Assembly (NCBI RefSeq): GCF_019393635.1
Contig: NC_057866.1
Location: 228,540,859-228,604,858, forward strand
Source: Dromiciops gliroides
Taxonomy: Eukaryota > Chordata > Mammalia > Microbiotheria > Microbiotheriidae
Length of the DNA: 64,000 bases
Direction of reading: 5' to 3'
Positions 53,141 through 64,000 of the stretch are shown in pieces. The first letter of the stretch is position 1; each line of letters starts with the position of its first letter. The notes beneath the pieces were generated by a model, which made no database searches, was not told the origin of the DNA, and was given only the letters and a program-made list of their open reading frames with translations. The position numbers and the translations under genes are program-made.

Positions 53141-53583
53141 TTCAGTACCTACTTCTGGATTATTATAATGGCCTATAATTGGGTTATCTGCTTCTTCAAG
53201 TGATACACCACTACTGGAGTAATTCTTCTAACATATGACTCTGATTTATTACTTTCATCTTTATTCAAAATCTTCATTAGTTTTACATTGCCTACAAGGG
53301 GAAGTATAAACTCATAAGACTGGCATTCTAGACCTTTCACAAACTAGCTCCAACCTGTCTTCTCAGCCTAATTTCACAGTCCTTCCCTTCACATGCCCTG
53401 GATTCCAGCCAAACAGGAGTATTTTCTTTTTTTTTAATTAATAAAGTATTTTCTTTTTTTTCCCATTACATGTAAAGATAGTTCTCAACTTTTGTTTATA
53501 CAAGCTTTCCAATTTCAGATTTTTCTCCCTCCCCTCCCTCCCCTCCCTCCCCCCTCCCCTAGACAGCAGGTAATCTGATATAG

Positions 53584-53588
<5 letters not shown>

Positions 53589-53641
<53 letters not shown>

Positions 53642-53720
53642 TATATACACACATATATATACATATATATATACACACATACACACATACATACATATAC
53701 ATATACACATAATAACATTA
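53589..53720. repeat. (TA)n/(CA)n compound microsatellite
   Basis: About 22 TA units, then mixed CA/TA units. Lies in the L1 3' UTR where other copies have similar short arrays. Confidence 0.9.
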
Positions 53721-53942
53721 AATGTATTTCTGCATTAGTCATGTTATAAGAGAAAAATCAGAGCAATGACGAAAAACCTCAAAATAGAAAAACAACAGCA
53801 CCAAAAACAAAAGAAATAATATGGTTCATTCAGCATCTATACTCTGCAGTTCTTTTTTTTTCCTGGATTTGGAGATCTTTTTCTATCATGAGTTCCCTGG
53901 AACTCTTCTGTACCATTGCATTGGTGAGAAGAATATAGTCCA

Positions 53943-55867
53943 TCACAGTAGGTCAACACTCAATGTTGATGATACTGTGTACAATGTTCTTCTGGTTCTG
54001 CTCATCTCACTCATCATCAGCCCACAAAAGAACCTCCAGCTTTCTCTGAACTCCTCCTGCTCATCATTTCTTACAGCACAATAGTATTCCATTGTATTCA
54101 TATACCACAACTTGTCCAGCCATTCTCCAATTGATGGGCATCCCCATAACTTCCAATTCCTTGCCACCACATAAAGAGCAGCTATAAATATTTTTGTACA
54201 TGTGGGTCCCTTTCCCCTTTCCATGATTTCTTTGGGAAAAAGACCCAAAAGTGGTATTGCTGGGTCAAAGGGTATGGACAGCTTTATTGCCCTTTGGGCA
54301 TAATTCCAAATTGCTCTCCAGAATGGTTGGATCAGTTCACAGCTCCACCAACAATGCATTAGTGTTCCAATTTTCCCACAGCTTCTCCAACATTTATTAT
54401 TTTCCTTTTTTGTCATTTTAGCCAATCTGATAGGTGTCAGGTGGTACTCAGAGTTGTTTTAATTTGCATCTCTCTAATCATTAGAGATTTAGAGCATTTT
54501 TTCATATGGGAATAGATAGCTTTGGTTTCTCCATCAGAAAACTGCCTGTTCATATCCTTTGACCATTTCTCAATTGGGGAATGACTTGGATTCTTATGAA
54601 TTTGATTTAGTTCCCTATATATTTTAGAAATGAGGCCTTTATCAGAAGTACTGGCCATAAAAATTGTTTCCCAGCTTTCTGCCTCCCTTGGATGCATTGC
54701 TTCTGTTTGTACAAAAATTTCTCAATTTAATGTAATCAAAATTATCCATTTTGCATTTTATAATATTCTCTATCTCTTGTTTGGTCATAAACTGTTTTCC
54801 TTTCCAAAGATCTGATAGGTAGACTATTCCTTTCTCTCCTAATTTACCTGTGGTATCACCTCTTATGTCTAAATCATGTATCCATTTTGACCTTATTTTA
54901 GTATAAGGTGTAAGATGTTGGTCTATGCCTAATTTCTGCCATACCATCTTCCAGTTTTCCCAGCAGTTTTTGTCAAATACTGAGTTCCTATCCCAGAAGC
55001 TGGAGTCTTTGGGTTTATCAAACACTACATTACTAGTGTCATTTACTACTGCATTTCCTGTGCCTAGCCTATTCCATTGATCCTCCACTCTATTTCTTAG
55101 CCAGTACCAGATAGTTTTGATGACTGCCGCTTTATAGTAAAGCTCCAGGTTTGGTACCGCTAACCCACCTTCCTGTGAATTTTTTTTCATTATTTCCCTG
55201 GATATTCTTGATTTTTTGTTTTTCCAGATGAATTTTGTTATCATTTTTTCTAGCTCTATAAAATAATTTTTAGGTAGTCTGAGTGGTATGGCACTGAATA
55301 AATAAATTAATTTAGGTAGTATTGTCATTTTTACTATATTAGCTCTGCCTATCCATGAGCAATTGATATCTTTCCAATTATTTAGATCTGATTTGATTTG
55401 TGTGAAGAGTGTTTGGTAGTTGTGTTCATAGAGTTCCTGGGTTTGTCTTGGCAAGTAGACTCCCAAGTATTTTATATTACCTACCGTTACTTTAAATGGA
55501 ATTTCTCTTTCTATCTCTTGCTGCTGGAATTTGTTGGTCATGTGTAGAAATGCTGATGATTTATGAGGATTTATTTTATATCCTGCTACTTTGCTAAAGT
55601 TGTTAATTGTTTCAAGTAATTTTTGAGTTGATTCTCTAGGATTCTTTAAGTATACCATCATATCATCTGCAAAGAGTGATAGTTTTGTTTCCTCCTTGCC
55701 TATTCTAATTCCTTTAATTCTTTTCTCTTCTCTGATTGCTAAAGCTAACATTTCTAGTACAATATTAAATAATAGGGGTGATAATGGACATCCCTGTTTC
55801 ACCCCTGATCTTATTGGGAAGGCCTCTAATTTATCTCCATTGTATATAATAATTGCTGATGCAAACT
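53943..55867 (-). pseudogene. L1 ORF2 remnant, about 640 codons in three frames
   Basis: The first part (55867-54642) is open for about 400 codons: RT with FADDMMVYL catalytic box, [19 protein letters not shown], thumb and beyond. The frame shifts near 54.65-54.70 kb and again near 54.43 kb. The last part (54425-53943) has the C-terminal [16 protein letters not shown] and ends at VDLL. The endonuclease domain is absent (5' truncation). The [10 protein letters not shown] start of the open frame is host DNA, not L1. Confidence 0.92.
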
Positions 55868-55955
55868 GGAGTATTTTCCATCTTGTTCCCATCCTATTTT
55901 CTTTCCGTATATCTTTCCTCGAACAGTCCTCCTCTCATTCCTCCTCCCCCTCACC

Positions 55956-55961
<6 letters not shown>

Positions 55962-56005
<44 letters not shown>
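55962..56005. repeat. (CA)n microsatellite
   Basis: About 22 CA units directly after the L2-like piece. Confidence 0.95.
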
Positions 56006-56007
<2 letters not shown>

Positions 56008-56239
56008 GAGGTTCTTGTCTCTGAAGAAAGTTCCTTTTCTTCCTTGGTGACTTCTCCATGAAACTTTCTTAGTATCCCTTTCAAACACTGGGTTGAAGTC
56101 CTCTCCTCAAATTTCACATGATCTAGATTCCTCTTTTGCATTTATCATACCCTTTCTTATATCCCAGTTATTTGTATATATGTTGTTTTCCTCCCTCCAG
56201 TAGTCTAGAAACTCCTATGTAGTGTCCACTTTTGAAGCT

Positions 56240-56460
56240 TCAAAGGCTGGTGAGGTGGCTCGGTGGATAAAGCACAGGACTGGAATCAAGACAACTTGAA
56301 TTGAAATCCTGCCTTAAGACACTCTCCTGTGTGGTCCTGGGCAAGTCAATTAAACTCTCTCAGACTCAAATTTCTCATCTGTAAAAGGAAGGAGTTGGGC
56401 CTGCCAACCTCTAAATACCCTTCAAACTCTAATGTATGATACTGTGATTTATGATGTCAT
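56240..56460 (+). repeat. MIR-type SINE
   Basis: ggtgaggtggctcggtggat ... gtgtggtcctgggcaagtca ... atttctcatctgtaaaagga. Confidence 0.7.
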
Positions 56461-56469
56461 GGCTAATGT

Positions 56470-57039
56470 TTATTTAATTGAATTGTATGAAATAAATAAA
56501 TCATGAAATGATAGTCTGATACCAATACTAATCAAATGTAAAACATTTAATGCTCTGAATTTCAGCAAAGAAGTACTAGCATTTTTTTTCTTTTTCATTG
56601 AAGCCAGAAAGGTATTTTAAAACTAACTTTCCAACCAAAATGCTAGGCATGGCTATTAGCCAAAAAGGGTTGAAACTGTAGCTCTAGAATGTCTAAGTGC
56701 CTATTATGTTAGCAGGAGTAGTATCCAATTCCTTGCATTTGGAAAACTATAATTATCCAGCTGATTCTTAAATCCCCAGGAGGTAAACACTGAACACCAT
56801 GCCCATCCAAAGTCAGTGAACATGAACAGAGTTCTTACAGTTGGGAGAAACTTTAAAATATTGGTTTAAAAGGAACTTAAATGATATTTATACTGTTTCT
56901 GTGTACATTGACCATTGGTCATTTTAAAAAATTAACACCTTCTCTTCCTCCAAGAGTCCTGTTTCTTGTTTTTTCTTGAAATCTGATCCTACGTATTCCA
57001 CTTTGAGCCACTGAGAACAATTAAGCCAGGCAATTCTTT
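56470..57039. other. No assignable feature
   Basis: No gene or repeat recognised. Confidence 0.4.
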
Positions 57040-57370
57040 TAAAAAACCCACAACAATTTTCCAATTACATGTAAAACCAATTTTTAACATTTAAAAAAAA
57101 TTTTGAGTCCCAAACTCCTTCCCTCTCCTCCTCCCTCATTGAGAAGGCAAGCAATTTTATATAGGTTAAACATATGCAGTCATACAAAATATATTCCCAT
57201 ATTAATCATGTAAAAGAAAACACAGACAAAAAAAGCCCCAAGAAAAATAAAGTTTAAAAAAAGTATGAACTGGTTTATATTCAGACTCCATCATTTCTTT
57301 CTCTGGAGGTAGATAACATTTTTCATCATAATCGGAATTGTTTAGGATCGTTAGAACCAGGCAGTTCTTC
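57040..57370 (-). mobile_element. L1 3' end, antisense
   Basis: ttccaattacatgtaaaacc ... tttgagtcccaaactccttc ... catataaatcat-like block ... tctctggaggtagataacat. Confidence 0.8.
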
Positions 57371-58222
57371 ATTTATGCCTTATTGACTCCTCACCCTCTG
57401 TGTGTATCTCTTCCTGAAATAGTGTATTGTAATGGAAGGAGAAATAGACCCAGGGTCATAAGGCATTGGCCAGATTCCTGTTTCCTCCCCTCACCACACA
57501 ACTCTTAACTTCTCTGTGGTTCAGGCCCTGCCTATGTAAAATGAAGATAATTTACTCACTACCTACTTCACCACATTTAAGCAAGCGAGCATAGTAGGTT
57601 AAGCACCTACTATGATAGAAACTAAGAACATGCCAAGATTGAAATAGTTCCTGCCCACAAGGAATTATCATTCTATTGGGGAGCAGGGATGGGAAGAGAC
57701 ATCAACATCTGTGAGTATATATAAAATATACTTCCAGCACCCCTGGGGGTTGCCAAGGAATTGGAGTTGATGTTAGAGGTAGGTGTCTTCTGATCAGGGC
57801 AAAAATCCCAGTGTGCCCTGGGCTAGTAAGTGAATAGGCAGAGACTGTGTGTGAAAGACATCTCATGGAGGAGAGAGCAGAAGAGCAGAAGCCTGGATAA
57901 GGTGAGATGTTATCAAGATACTGAGGGTGCTGTTGCAGAAAGAATAAGTAGCCCCTCCTGTCAGTGTGAATTTGAGCTGAGGCCACTTAAGTAGCAGGCA
58001 GACAGAATGCTGTACTTGTTCCGCTATTATTGACATTCCCAGTACTTAGCAAAGTGCCTCACACACAGTAAGCACTTACATGCTTGTTGGCTTGTCTTGA
58101 GATAGAACTGCTGATTCTTGTTCTCCTGTACCCAGCTTCCCTTAGGCCATCTCATTTTTTCAAAAAAGAAATGTGCTTGCCCTCACAATCTTTGATCTGT
58201 AAGAGTTGCTTTTAGTTTCTGT
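57371..58222. other. Unassigned, with old MIR and L2 traces
   Basis: 57430-57600 resembles a weak MIR; 58030-58100 resembles an L2 terminus (cagtacttagcaaagtgcct). No gene. Confidence 0.35.
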
Positions 58223-58232
58223 TTTGCCATTC

Positions 58233-58385
58233 TTTTTTTTTTTTTTTTTGGTGAGGCAATTGGGGTTAAGTGACTTGCCCAGGGTCACACAGATAGTAAG
58301 TGTTAAGTGTCTGAGGCCAGATTTGAACTCAGGTACTCCTGACTCCAGGGCCGGTGCTTTATCCACTGCGCCACCTAGCTGCCCC
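58233..58385 (-). mobile_element. WSINE1/MAR-type SINE, antisense, 10-bp TSD
   Basis: T17, gtgaggcaattggggttaag ... gcgccacctagctgcccc. tttgccattc at 58223-58232 and 58386-58395. Confidence 0.95.
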
Positions 58386-58752
58386 TTTGCCATTCATTTT
58401 TAAAATTTTATTTTCATTCTTAACTACTGTCCCTCTCCTCTATATTATGTATATGTATTACACAAATACACATATATCTACATATCTATAAATGTTCTTT
58501 TTGGGGAGGAAGGTTTAAGTATATATACTATATTGCATATTGTTCTCTTTTGTGCATTTTGGACAACGTTTCAATGGCCCTCCATTTTTGGACATCACTT
58601 TTGTCAATTCCCCACTCCTAAGCCTATTTAGGCAAAATGAATCTACATGGTGGCCATGTCCAAAAATGCATGTCTCTTTTTGCATTTTGAGTTGATCCCC
58701 TCTCTATCCAGAAATGGCTAACATTTCATTCGATGTCCTCTAAAGATATGAC

Positions 58753-58912
58753 TGGGGGCAGCTAGGTGGCACAGTGGATAGAGCACCAGTCCTGGATTCA
58801 GGAGGACCTGAGTTCAAATCTGGCCTCAGACACTTGACACTTACTAGCTGTGTGACCCTGGGCAAGACACTTAACCCCAATTGCCTCACTAAAAAAGAAA
58901 AAAAAAAGAAGA
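58753..58912 (+). mobile_element. WSINE1/MAR-type SINE, sense
   Basis: tgggggcagctaggtggcac ... ccccaattgcctcactaaaa and a GAA-containing A-tail. Confidence 0.94.
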
Positions 58913-59039
58913 ATGCTTAATACTATGTGCCAGACACTGTGCTAAGGGCTGGAGTTAAAAGTAGAGGCAAAAAAAACCCTAGTCCTTGCCCTCAACAAGC
59001 ATATATTCTAATGGATTATTATCTCCTTTTATTAATTGT

Positions 59040-59640
59040 TTTAATTGATTTTCTTTGATTCAGACCTTTTCTTCACTGCCTATATTCAATTTCTCATTCA
59101 ATCTCATTGATTCTTTTTTTTCATCTCTATCCTTCCTTCTCCATAAATCTAGGCCCTTGTCACCTCATGCCTAGATTATAGTAGCCCCCTTCCTGGAAAT
59201 TAACCTCCACAACTTTTGTCACTTTGTCTTCTAGACATGATGCCAAAATAATCTTCATTAAATGCTACTGTCACCATATTTCTCCCCATCTCAAAAGCCT
59301 GCTATGACCTACAGCCACCTGCATCAAATGAACTTGCTTTGTCTGGCTTTCAAGTACTCCATTATGTAGCCACGTCCTCTACTATTCAACCTTGTTTCCT
59401 ATGCCAGTGATCACAACAAAAGCCTTTTTACTAACCTCATCCATTATCCCATGAACTCACTCTCTTCTCTGTGTGCTCCATCATTCTATGGGACACTTTG
59501 AAATGGATATCCTGTAAGCATCTCAAACATCTCATCCTTCACTAGAAATGCTTTATTTTTGTCAAAGGCAACACCAATGTTTCCAAATTTTCCAGTCACC
59601 ACCTCAGAGTCATCCATGATTCTCCACACGTTCAATCAGT
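59040..59640 (+). mobile_element. L2-clade LINE fragment
   Basis: cttgtcacctcatgcctaga, tctccccatctcaaaagcct, ccaccacctcagagtcatcc-like block. A possible continuation lies at 60540-60965. Confidence 0.5.
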
Positions 59641-59706
59641 TGCCAAGTGTAAGGGGGGTTTTAAAAGATCCCCTAGGTTCATTAAGCCCTATATGGGCCA
59701 CCAATC

Positions 59707-60226
59707 TGTAAGGGCCAAATTTAATATGGGAAGAGCTGCCCCCTCCCCCAACTATTCCTCCCAGACTGATGAGAAACAAGATTAAAAAGCCTCCTTTCAA
59801 TAAAAGCAAAAAAACAGGGTTTATTGATGTGGAACAAATTTAGAGATAAGGACAAAGAAAAGCAGGAAATATGACCTGTAAACTCGCCCACTGGACTCTC
59901 TATGCCCCTGCGCATCCATGTTTAACTCTCTCGCCTGCCACCGTAAACTCTTCATTCTCTCTCCCTCTTCTCCTCTCCTCCTCGTCTTCTCCTCTACTCT
60001 ACTCCCACTCCAAAATAAAAAAAACCCTTCTCTCTCAGGAAACTCAGGCCGACCACCCGCATACCCCAAGCTAATTCATTGGTACCCCTAGGGGTAGTGC
60101 CCAAAGCCAGCTGGGGCTCGGGTTTTCCGTGCATACCCCAACTGGGTGGAGGGAGCCCTGCGGGAACGCCTGAGCCTTTCTAATTTTAACCAAAGAAGGG
60201 GTCCCAAATCTCAATTGATTCTTACA
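59707..60226. mobile_element. LTR-like element, copy 3 (TGTAAG..CTTACA)
   Basis: About 520 bp with inverted ends TGTAAG and CTTACA. Opens tgtaagggccaaatttaata like copy 1. Middle is strongly C/T-rich (59950-60005) and the end has ccgtgcataccccaactggg, similar to copy 2. Confidence 0.55.
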
Positions 60227-60336
60227 CAAGGCTGGTTGATGCTATGGCCACAATGTCTCTCACGTCTGTCCCTAACTCTCCACTTACACAGTCACCTCCC
60301 TGCTTCAGGATCTCATCAGTTCTCACCTAATTTAGA

Positions 60337-60536
60337 GAGGCTAAGGTTACCCATTACATCCTGGGCTATCTCTAGTCATCTTGACTTTTGTCTTGCAATT
60401 GCAGGTGGATGACTGTGGAGGAGAGATTGAGGGTGATGACTTTGGGCAGCCCTGTTCTCACTTAATCCAATTCATGCACAAGTCAAGACATCACCTCATG
60501 ACATTATTGATCCTCTTCTAGAACTAAGGACAAACA
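60337..60536 (+). mobile_element. Tail-only copy of the long SINE
   Basis: Matches the 160-bp tail of the SINE at 29846-30151: gggctatctctagtcatctt, cacttaatccaattcatgca, catcacctcatgacattatt, aactaaggacaaacaac. The head is missing. Confidence 0.75.
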
Positions 60537-60539
60537 ACT

Positions 60540-60965
60540 ATTCTCATCTAGATTTCTACAATAGCTTCCTTACCTCAACTCTGCCCCCTCCAATCCAACC
60601 TCTACCCCACTGCCTTAGCAGTATTCTTAAAGCCCAAGCCTTGGCCATGTCACTCACTTCCCCTGCTCAGTAACACCCAGAGATATTCTACTACCTCTAG
60701 GATAAAATACAATTTCCTTTGGTATTTATAGTCCTTGGCAACCTGGCTCCAATCTCCTTTTTCAGCTTTAGCACTTTATGGCTCAGGCAAACTGGACTTC
60801 TTGCTGTTCCTCACACATGGCATCTCTCATCTCTGCTTTTGATGAGGGGGAATGTTCTCCATTTCTAGACTGTACCTCCTCCTTATTATGCCTCTTAGAC
60901 TCCCCAATGTCTTTCATAGCTCTGCTCAAACACCACTTCCTACAAGGGGCCCTTCCAAACCAGCT
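60540..60965 (+). mobile_element. L2-clade LINE fragment
   Basis: ggccatgtcactcacttccc, cctctaggataaaatacaat, gcaacctggctccaatctcc, gcaaactggacttcttgctg: ordered blocks of an ancient LINE 3' region. Frame broken. Confidence 0.6.
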
Positions 60966-60967
60966 GC

Positions 60968-61228
60968 CAGTGCTGTTATTCAGTCACGTACAACTCTTCA
61001 TTATCACATTTAGGGTGTGGTTTTTTTTTTTGGCAAAAATAGTGGAGTGGTTTTTTGTTTCCTTCTTGGCTCGTTTTACAGGTGAGGACAGTCTCCTCAC
61101 CTGGCAAACAGGGTAAAGTGACTTGTCCAGGATCACACAGCCAGTAAGTGTCTGAGACCACATTTGAACTCATGATGAGTCTTCCTGACTCCAGGCCTGA
61201 CATTCTTAGCCACCTAGTTGTCCTTAGC
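60968..61228 (-). mobile_element. RTE-tailed marsupial SINE, antisense
   Basis: tattcagtcacgtacaactc ... atagtggagtggttttttgt ... gccagtaagtgtctgagacc ... agccacctagttgtcc. Confidence 0.8.
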
Positions 61229-61254
61229 TGCTAGTACTTCCCTACCTTTTATTG

Positions 61255-61400
61255 CATGTACATATACATATACATATATACTCATTTTATATTATATTGT
61301 CATAAACTGTTTATAATATATTAATATTATACATTATAATTTATATTATATATCATTATATACATATTATATAAGCACACATTTATATGTGTATATGTGT
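61255..61400. repeat. AT-rich TATA/CATA simple repeat
   Basis: Runs of ATATAC and TATTATA units. Confidence 0.8.
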
Positions 61401-61404
61401 CTTT

Positions 61405-61800
61405 CCCCACAGAATATAAACTCCTTGAGGGTAATAAGTTTCATTTTCATTCTGTAATTCCAGCACCTAGAACAGTTCCTGACACATAGTTTCCCCACCT
61501 TTACATGAGAATGATAATAGTGGCTACCTCACAGGGTTTTTGTGAGGACTGAATATTTGCAAACCCTAAAGCATGACATAAATGCTAACTATTATCATCA
61601 TTATTAAATGCTTGTTGGCTGTTTAGTTTCTCCTATCTGAAATATCCCTGCCTCCTTCCCTTTATGTATTCAAATATTGGTTCTTCAAAGTCAGCTCCAT
61701 GGAAGCTTTCCCCAATATTTGGGTTACCCTTGTCTTCCTCCTCCACACCCCACATTCCTTTGTCTTATATTCTGTGCCATGACATTTTAGTTTGATTTTG
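61405..61800 (+). mobile_element. L2 end, MIR tail and further L2-like piece
   Basis: 61405-61495: aaactccttgagggtaataa ... gttcctgacacatag. 61500-61610: MIR tail with ggctacctcacagggttttt. 61615-61800: L2-like. Confidence 0.55.
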
Positions 61801-62018
61801 TATTTCTCCTCCTCCTCCTTTCAAGTATCTTAAGCAGTAATTGACCCCAGGTCTTTTGGACTCCATGTTTAGCCCTCTATCCACTATACCACAACTGCCT
61901 GTCAACTAACATAGTTGGCATTCACATATTTGATTGACTTGGTTTAATAATTCAGTGTCAACCCTCTCCCTCCCTGCTTCCAAAATGTGACTAAAAATAA
62001 TTAAATACTAGTTGAATG

Positions 62019-62163
62019 TGGGGGCAGCTAGGTGGTGCAGTGGATAAAGTACTGGCCTTGGATTCAGGAGGACCTGAGTTCAAATCTGACCTCAAACACT
62101 TGACACTTAACTAGCTATGTGACCCTGGGCAAGTTACTTAACCCCCATTTCCCTGCAAAAAAA
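62019..62163 (+). mobile_element. WSINE1/MAR-type SINE with perfect 16-bp TSD
   Basis: tgggggcagctaggtggtgc ... cccatttccctgcaaaaaaa. aaatactagttgaatg at 62003-62018 and 62164-62179. Confidence 0.95.
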
Positions 62164-62554
62164 AAATACTAGTTGAATGAAATGAAGATTCTGCTATCTG
62201 AATGCTGAAAAGGTACAGGGGAAGCTTTAATAGCAATGTGGCTGCAACAATAAAGGCTTTAAGGAGAAAATGGAACTTGAACTAGACCATCAGATTTATT
62301 CAAACAGAGATGAAGGCAGGGCATTCCAAACAGGGGAGAAACATCTTACTAAAAAGGGAAATAGGGAGGAATGAAGTTAGTTAGCATTTATAAGGTACAG
62401 TGGCGAACCCCCTGGAGATGGAGATAAAGGATTAGAAGTGGAGAATAATAAGAAATAAAATTGGTTAGAAAGGATGATCTCAGATTACAAAGAGCTTTGA
62501 AAACCAGCAAGGAATTTAGGTTGCCACAGTAACCTCTAAAGCAGGTAAATATAA

Positions 62555-62762
62555 TACAGTATATAAAGTCATCTTCTTACAATAGCCCTGTAAAGTAGAC
62601 TGTATAAATATTATTAATCCCATTTTATAGATAAAGGAAACAGAATGAGAGAGGTTAAGTGAACTTTCATTGGGTTGCACAGTAAACTTCAGTAGGAAGA
62701 GTTGAGACATGAACCCAAGTTTCCTGATTGTAAAACTAACTGACTATACCAGACTGCCCTAA
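62555..62762 (-). repeat. MIR, antisense
   Basis: acaatagccctgtaaagtag, taatcccattttatagataa, gagaggttaagtgaactttc, acatgaacccaagtttcctg. Confidence 0.75.
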
Positions 62763-63079
62763 AACTGTGAACTAAAAAATAGCCTGTTTATGTGTACAAA
62801 GAAACACTGTTTTCAACAGGATTTGAAAAGCTTTGGAGAGAAAATAATCTGTGGTGTAATTGTGAAGACTTGGATCTCCTTAATGAACACATTTGGAGCA
62901 ATGCCTTGCTTGTGTGGGAACAGCTTAGCATTATAAAGAGACATATATAAATCTTTCATTTATTAAAAACTAGAAAAAATGTAAGTGTAGAGAAATCCAG
63001 CTTCAAAGGCACCAAAGAGAGAAGACTTCAGAGCTATAAAACATGATGGTAATACCAGTTAATTTGCCTATACATGTTT

Positions 63080-63620
63080 TATGATTAAAGAAGTAAAAAC
63101 AGAAAAAACAAAACAAAACTGGAAAACAAATTGAGAAGAGATAACATAAGAATAGTTGGACTACCTGAAAGTTACCATCAAAACAAGAATTTTGATACAA
63201 TATTACAAGAAATTATTAAGGAAAACTGCCCTGAAATTCTAGAATAAGAAGGTAAAGCAGAAATAGAAAAAAAATCCATTGATCACCACCTAAAAGAGAT
63301 CCCAGGAGGAAAACTTAGAAGAATAGCCAAGTTTCAAAGCTCCCAGGTTAAAGAGAAAATATTGTATGCAGCAAGAAAAAAAATTTAAATATCGCAGAAC
63401 TACAATGAGGATTACACAAGACCTAGAGCAAAAGAGCTGGGTTACAACCAAGGTAAATTTACCCAGAAAAGCTAAGTATTACCCTGAATGGAAAAAAAGG
63501 TAATTTAATGAATTGAAAGACTTTCAGGTATTTGTGACAAAAAGAGTAGAACTTAATGGAAAATTCAATATATAAGATCCAGGAGAAATATAAGGTAAAT
63601 GTTGAAGGCCAATTATAAGA
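63080..63620 (+). pseudogene. L1/HAL1 ORF1 fragment
   Basis: Matches the ORF1 region of the HAL1 at 11.1-11.7 kb: ttgagaagagataacataag, aggaaaactgccctgaaatt, actttcaggtatttgtgaca. Frames broken. Whether it belongs to L1 or HAL1 cannot be decided because the window ends soon after. Confidence 0.7.
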
Positions 63621-63784
63621 GACTCTTTACTTCTTGCATGTAAAAATGTTCTCAGTATTCTTATGACTGACCTTGTTATTCAGGTGGCTTGGACTGACCT
63701 GTGTATGATGGGGTAATTCTAAAAATAAAACTGCATAGGGAGAGAGAAAAAAGGAGTAATTATATGATACAAACGAGGCATTTC

Positions 63785-63948
63785 TTTTTTTTTATTTAAA
63801 ACTTTTTTTTTTAGTGAGGCAATTGGGGTTAAGTGACTTGCCCAGGGTCACACAGCTAATAAGTGTTAAGTGTCTGAGGCCGGATTTGAACTCAGGTACT
63901 CCTGACTTTGGGGCTGGTGCTCTATCCACTTCGCCACCTAGCTGCCCC
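63785..63948 (-). mobile_element. WSINE1/MAR-type SINE, antisense, perfect 14-bp TSD
   Basis: T-rich start, gtgaggcaattggggttaag ... cgccacctagctgcccc. aaacgaggcatttc at 63771-63784 and 63949-63962. Confidence 0.96.
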
Positions 63949-64000
63949 AAACGAGGCATTTCGGAAAGGAAGAACTGATGCAGAAGAAGTAGGTGGGAGT

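Larger units (their letters stand above)
53427..55867 (-). mobile_element. 5'-truncated L1, 2.44 kb, with perfect 11-bp TSD
   Basis: ggagtattttc at 53416-53426 and 55868-55878. Minus-strand order: ORF2 reverse transcriptase to C-terminus, then 3' UTR with polypyrimidine block, a TA/CA microsatellite (53589-53720) and A-tail. The best preserved L1 here. Confidence 0.95.
53200..55960 (+). mobile_element. L2-like LINE split by an L1
   Basis: 53200-53415 (cctacaaggggaagtataaactc ... agacctttcacaaactagct ... ggattccagccaaacagga, in short blocks) resumes at 55879 (catcttgttcccatcc). The L1 lies between exact duplications. Confidence 0.6.

Noticed and set aside
55868..55892. ATG start of the 416-codon L1 frame
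   Set aside because: The first codons lie in the target duplication and host DNA; the L1 is 5'-truncated and has no own start here.
53589..56005. Short repeats as a CRISPR array
   Set aside because: They are TA/CA dinucleotide microsatellites without spacers, in a vertebrate genome.
1500..63948. SINE heads as functional tRNA genes
   Set aside because: The tRNA-like heads lack a complete cloverleaf and are followed by SINE bodies and A-tails; they are retroposons.
49655..64000. Exons of an upstream neighbour such as SGMS2
   Set aside because: In human, SGMS2 lies upstream of CYP2U1, but no membrane-protein exon or splice-bounded frame was found here; the gene is probably outside the window.

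Overview
The window is intergenic and intronic DNA from a marsupial, most likely an Australian one. The evidence is the repeat set. There are about twenty copies of a tRNA-headed, WSINE1/MAR-type SINE with its typical tRNA-like head and lysine-tRNA-like middle. There are SINEs whose 3' tail resembles RTE/BovB. There are marsupial-type L1 3' ends with the polypyrimidine block, an L1-derived 'half-L1' (HAL1), a Tigger1-like DNA transposon, and many old MIR and L2 pieces. The exact species cannot be read from the sequence.

One protein-coding gene is present: a complete five-exon CYP2U1 (cytochrome P450 family 2, subfamily U, member 1) on the minus strand. The coding exons are at 48931-49414, 30901-31536, 28099-28260, 23539-23706 and 20225-20403. 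Together they make 1629 nt, or 542 codons plus a stop, with GT-AG junctions throughout and every intron in phase 1. The membrane anchor, proline-rich hinge, WxxxR, I-helix AGTDTT, ExxR, PERF and haem-cysteine motifs are all intact, so the gene looks functional. Exon 1 lies in a GC- and CpG-rich promoter island (about 48.86-49.6 kb). The 3' UTR probably runs leftward from 20224, possibly as far as a poly(A) signal at 15889-15894.

Layout: 0.07-0.67 kb, LTR-like element. 4.2-5.0 kb, L2-like sequence. 5.0-6.0 kb, 3' end of an endogenous retrovirus on the minus strand (broken env, polypurine tract, LTR). 8.6-9.0 kb, LTR of a second provirus on the plus strand. 9.7-13.1 kb, a deleted Tigger1-like transposon split by a 2.6-kb HAL1. 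14.5-15.35 kb, a MIR split by a solo LTR. 15.9-20.2 kb, putative CYP2U1 3' UTR. 20.2-49.4 kb, CYP2U1, whose 17.4-kb first intron is packed with nested L1, LTR, hAT and SINE insertions. 49.6-64 kb, 5' flank with CR1/L3-like pieces, a 2.4-kb minus-strand L1 carrying an ORF2 reverse-transcriptase fragment, microsatellites and another LTR-like element. No exon of a neighbouring gene was recognised.

No new multi-gene system is evident. The most informative non-gene content is the nested-insertion record. Many elements have exact target-site duplications that fix their borders, including a 30-bp SINE stub. Several repeat units could not be assigned to a named family and are reported separately.
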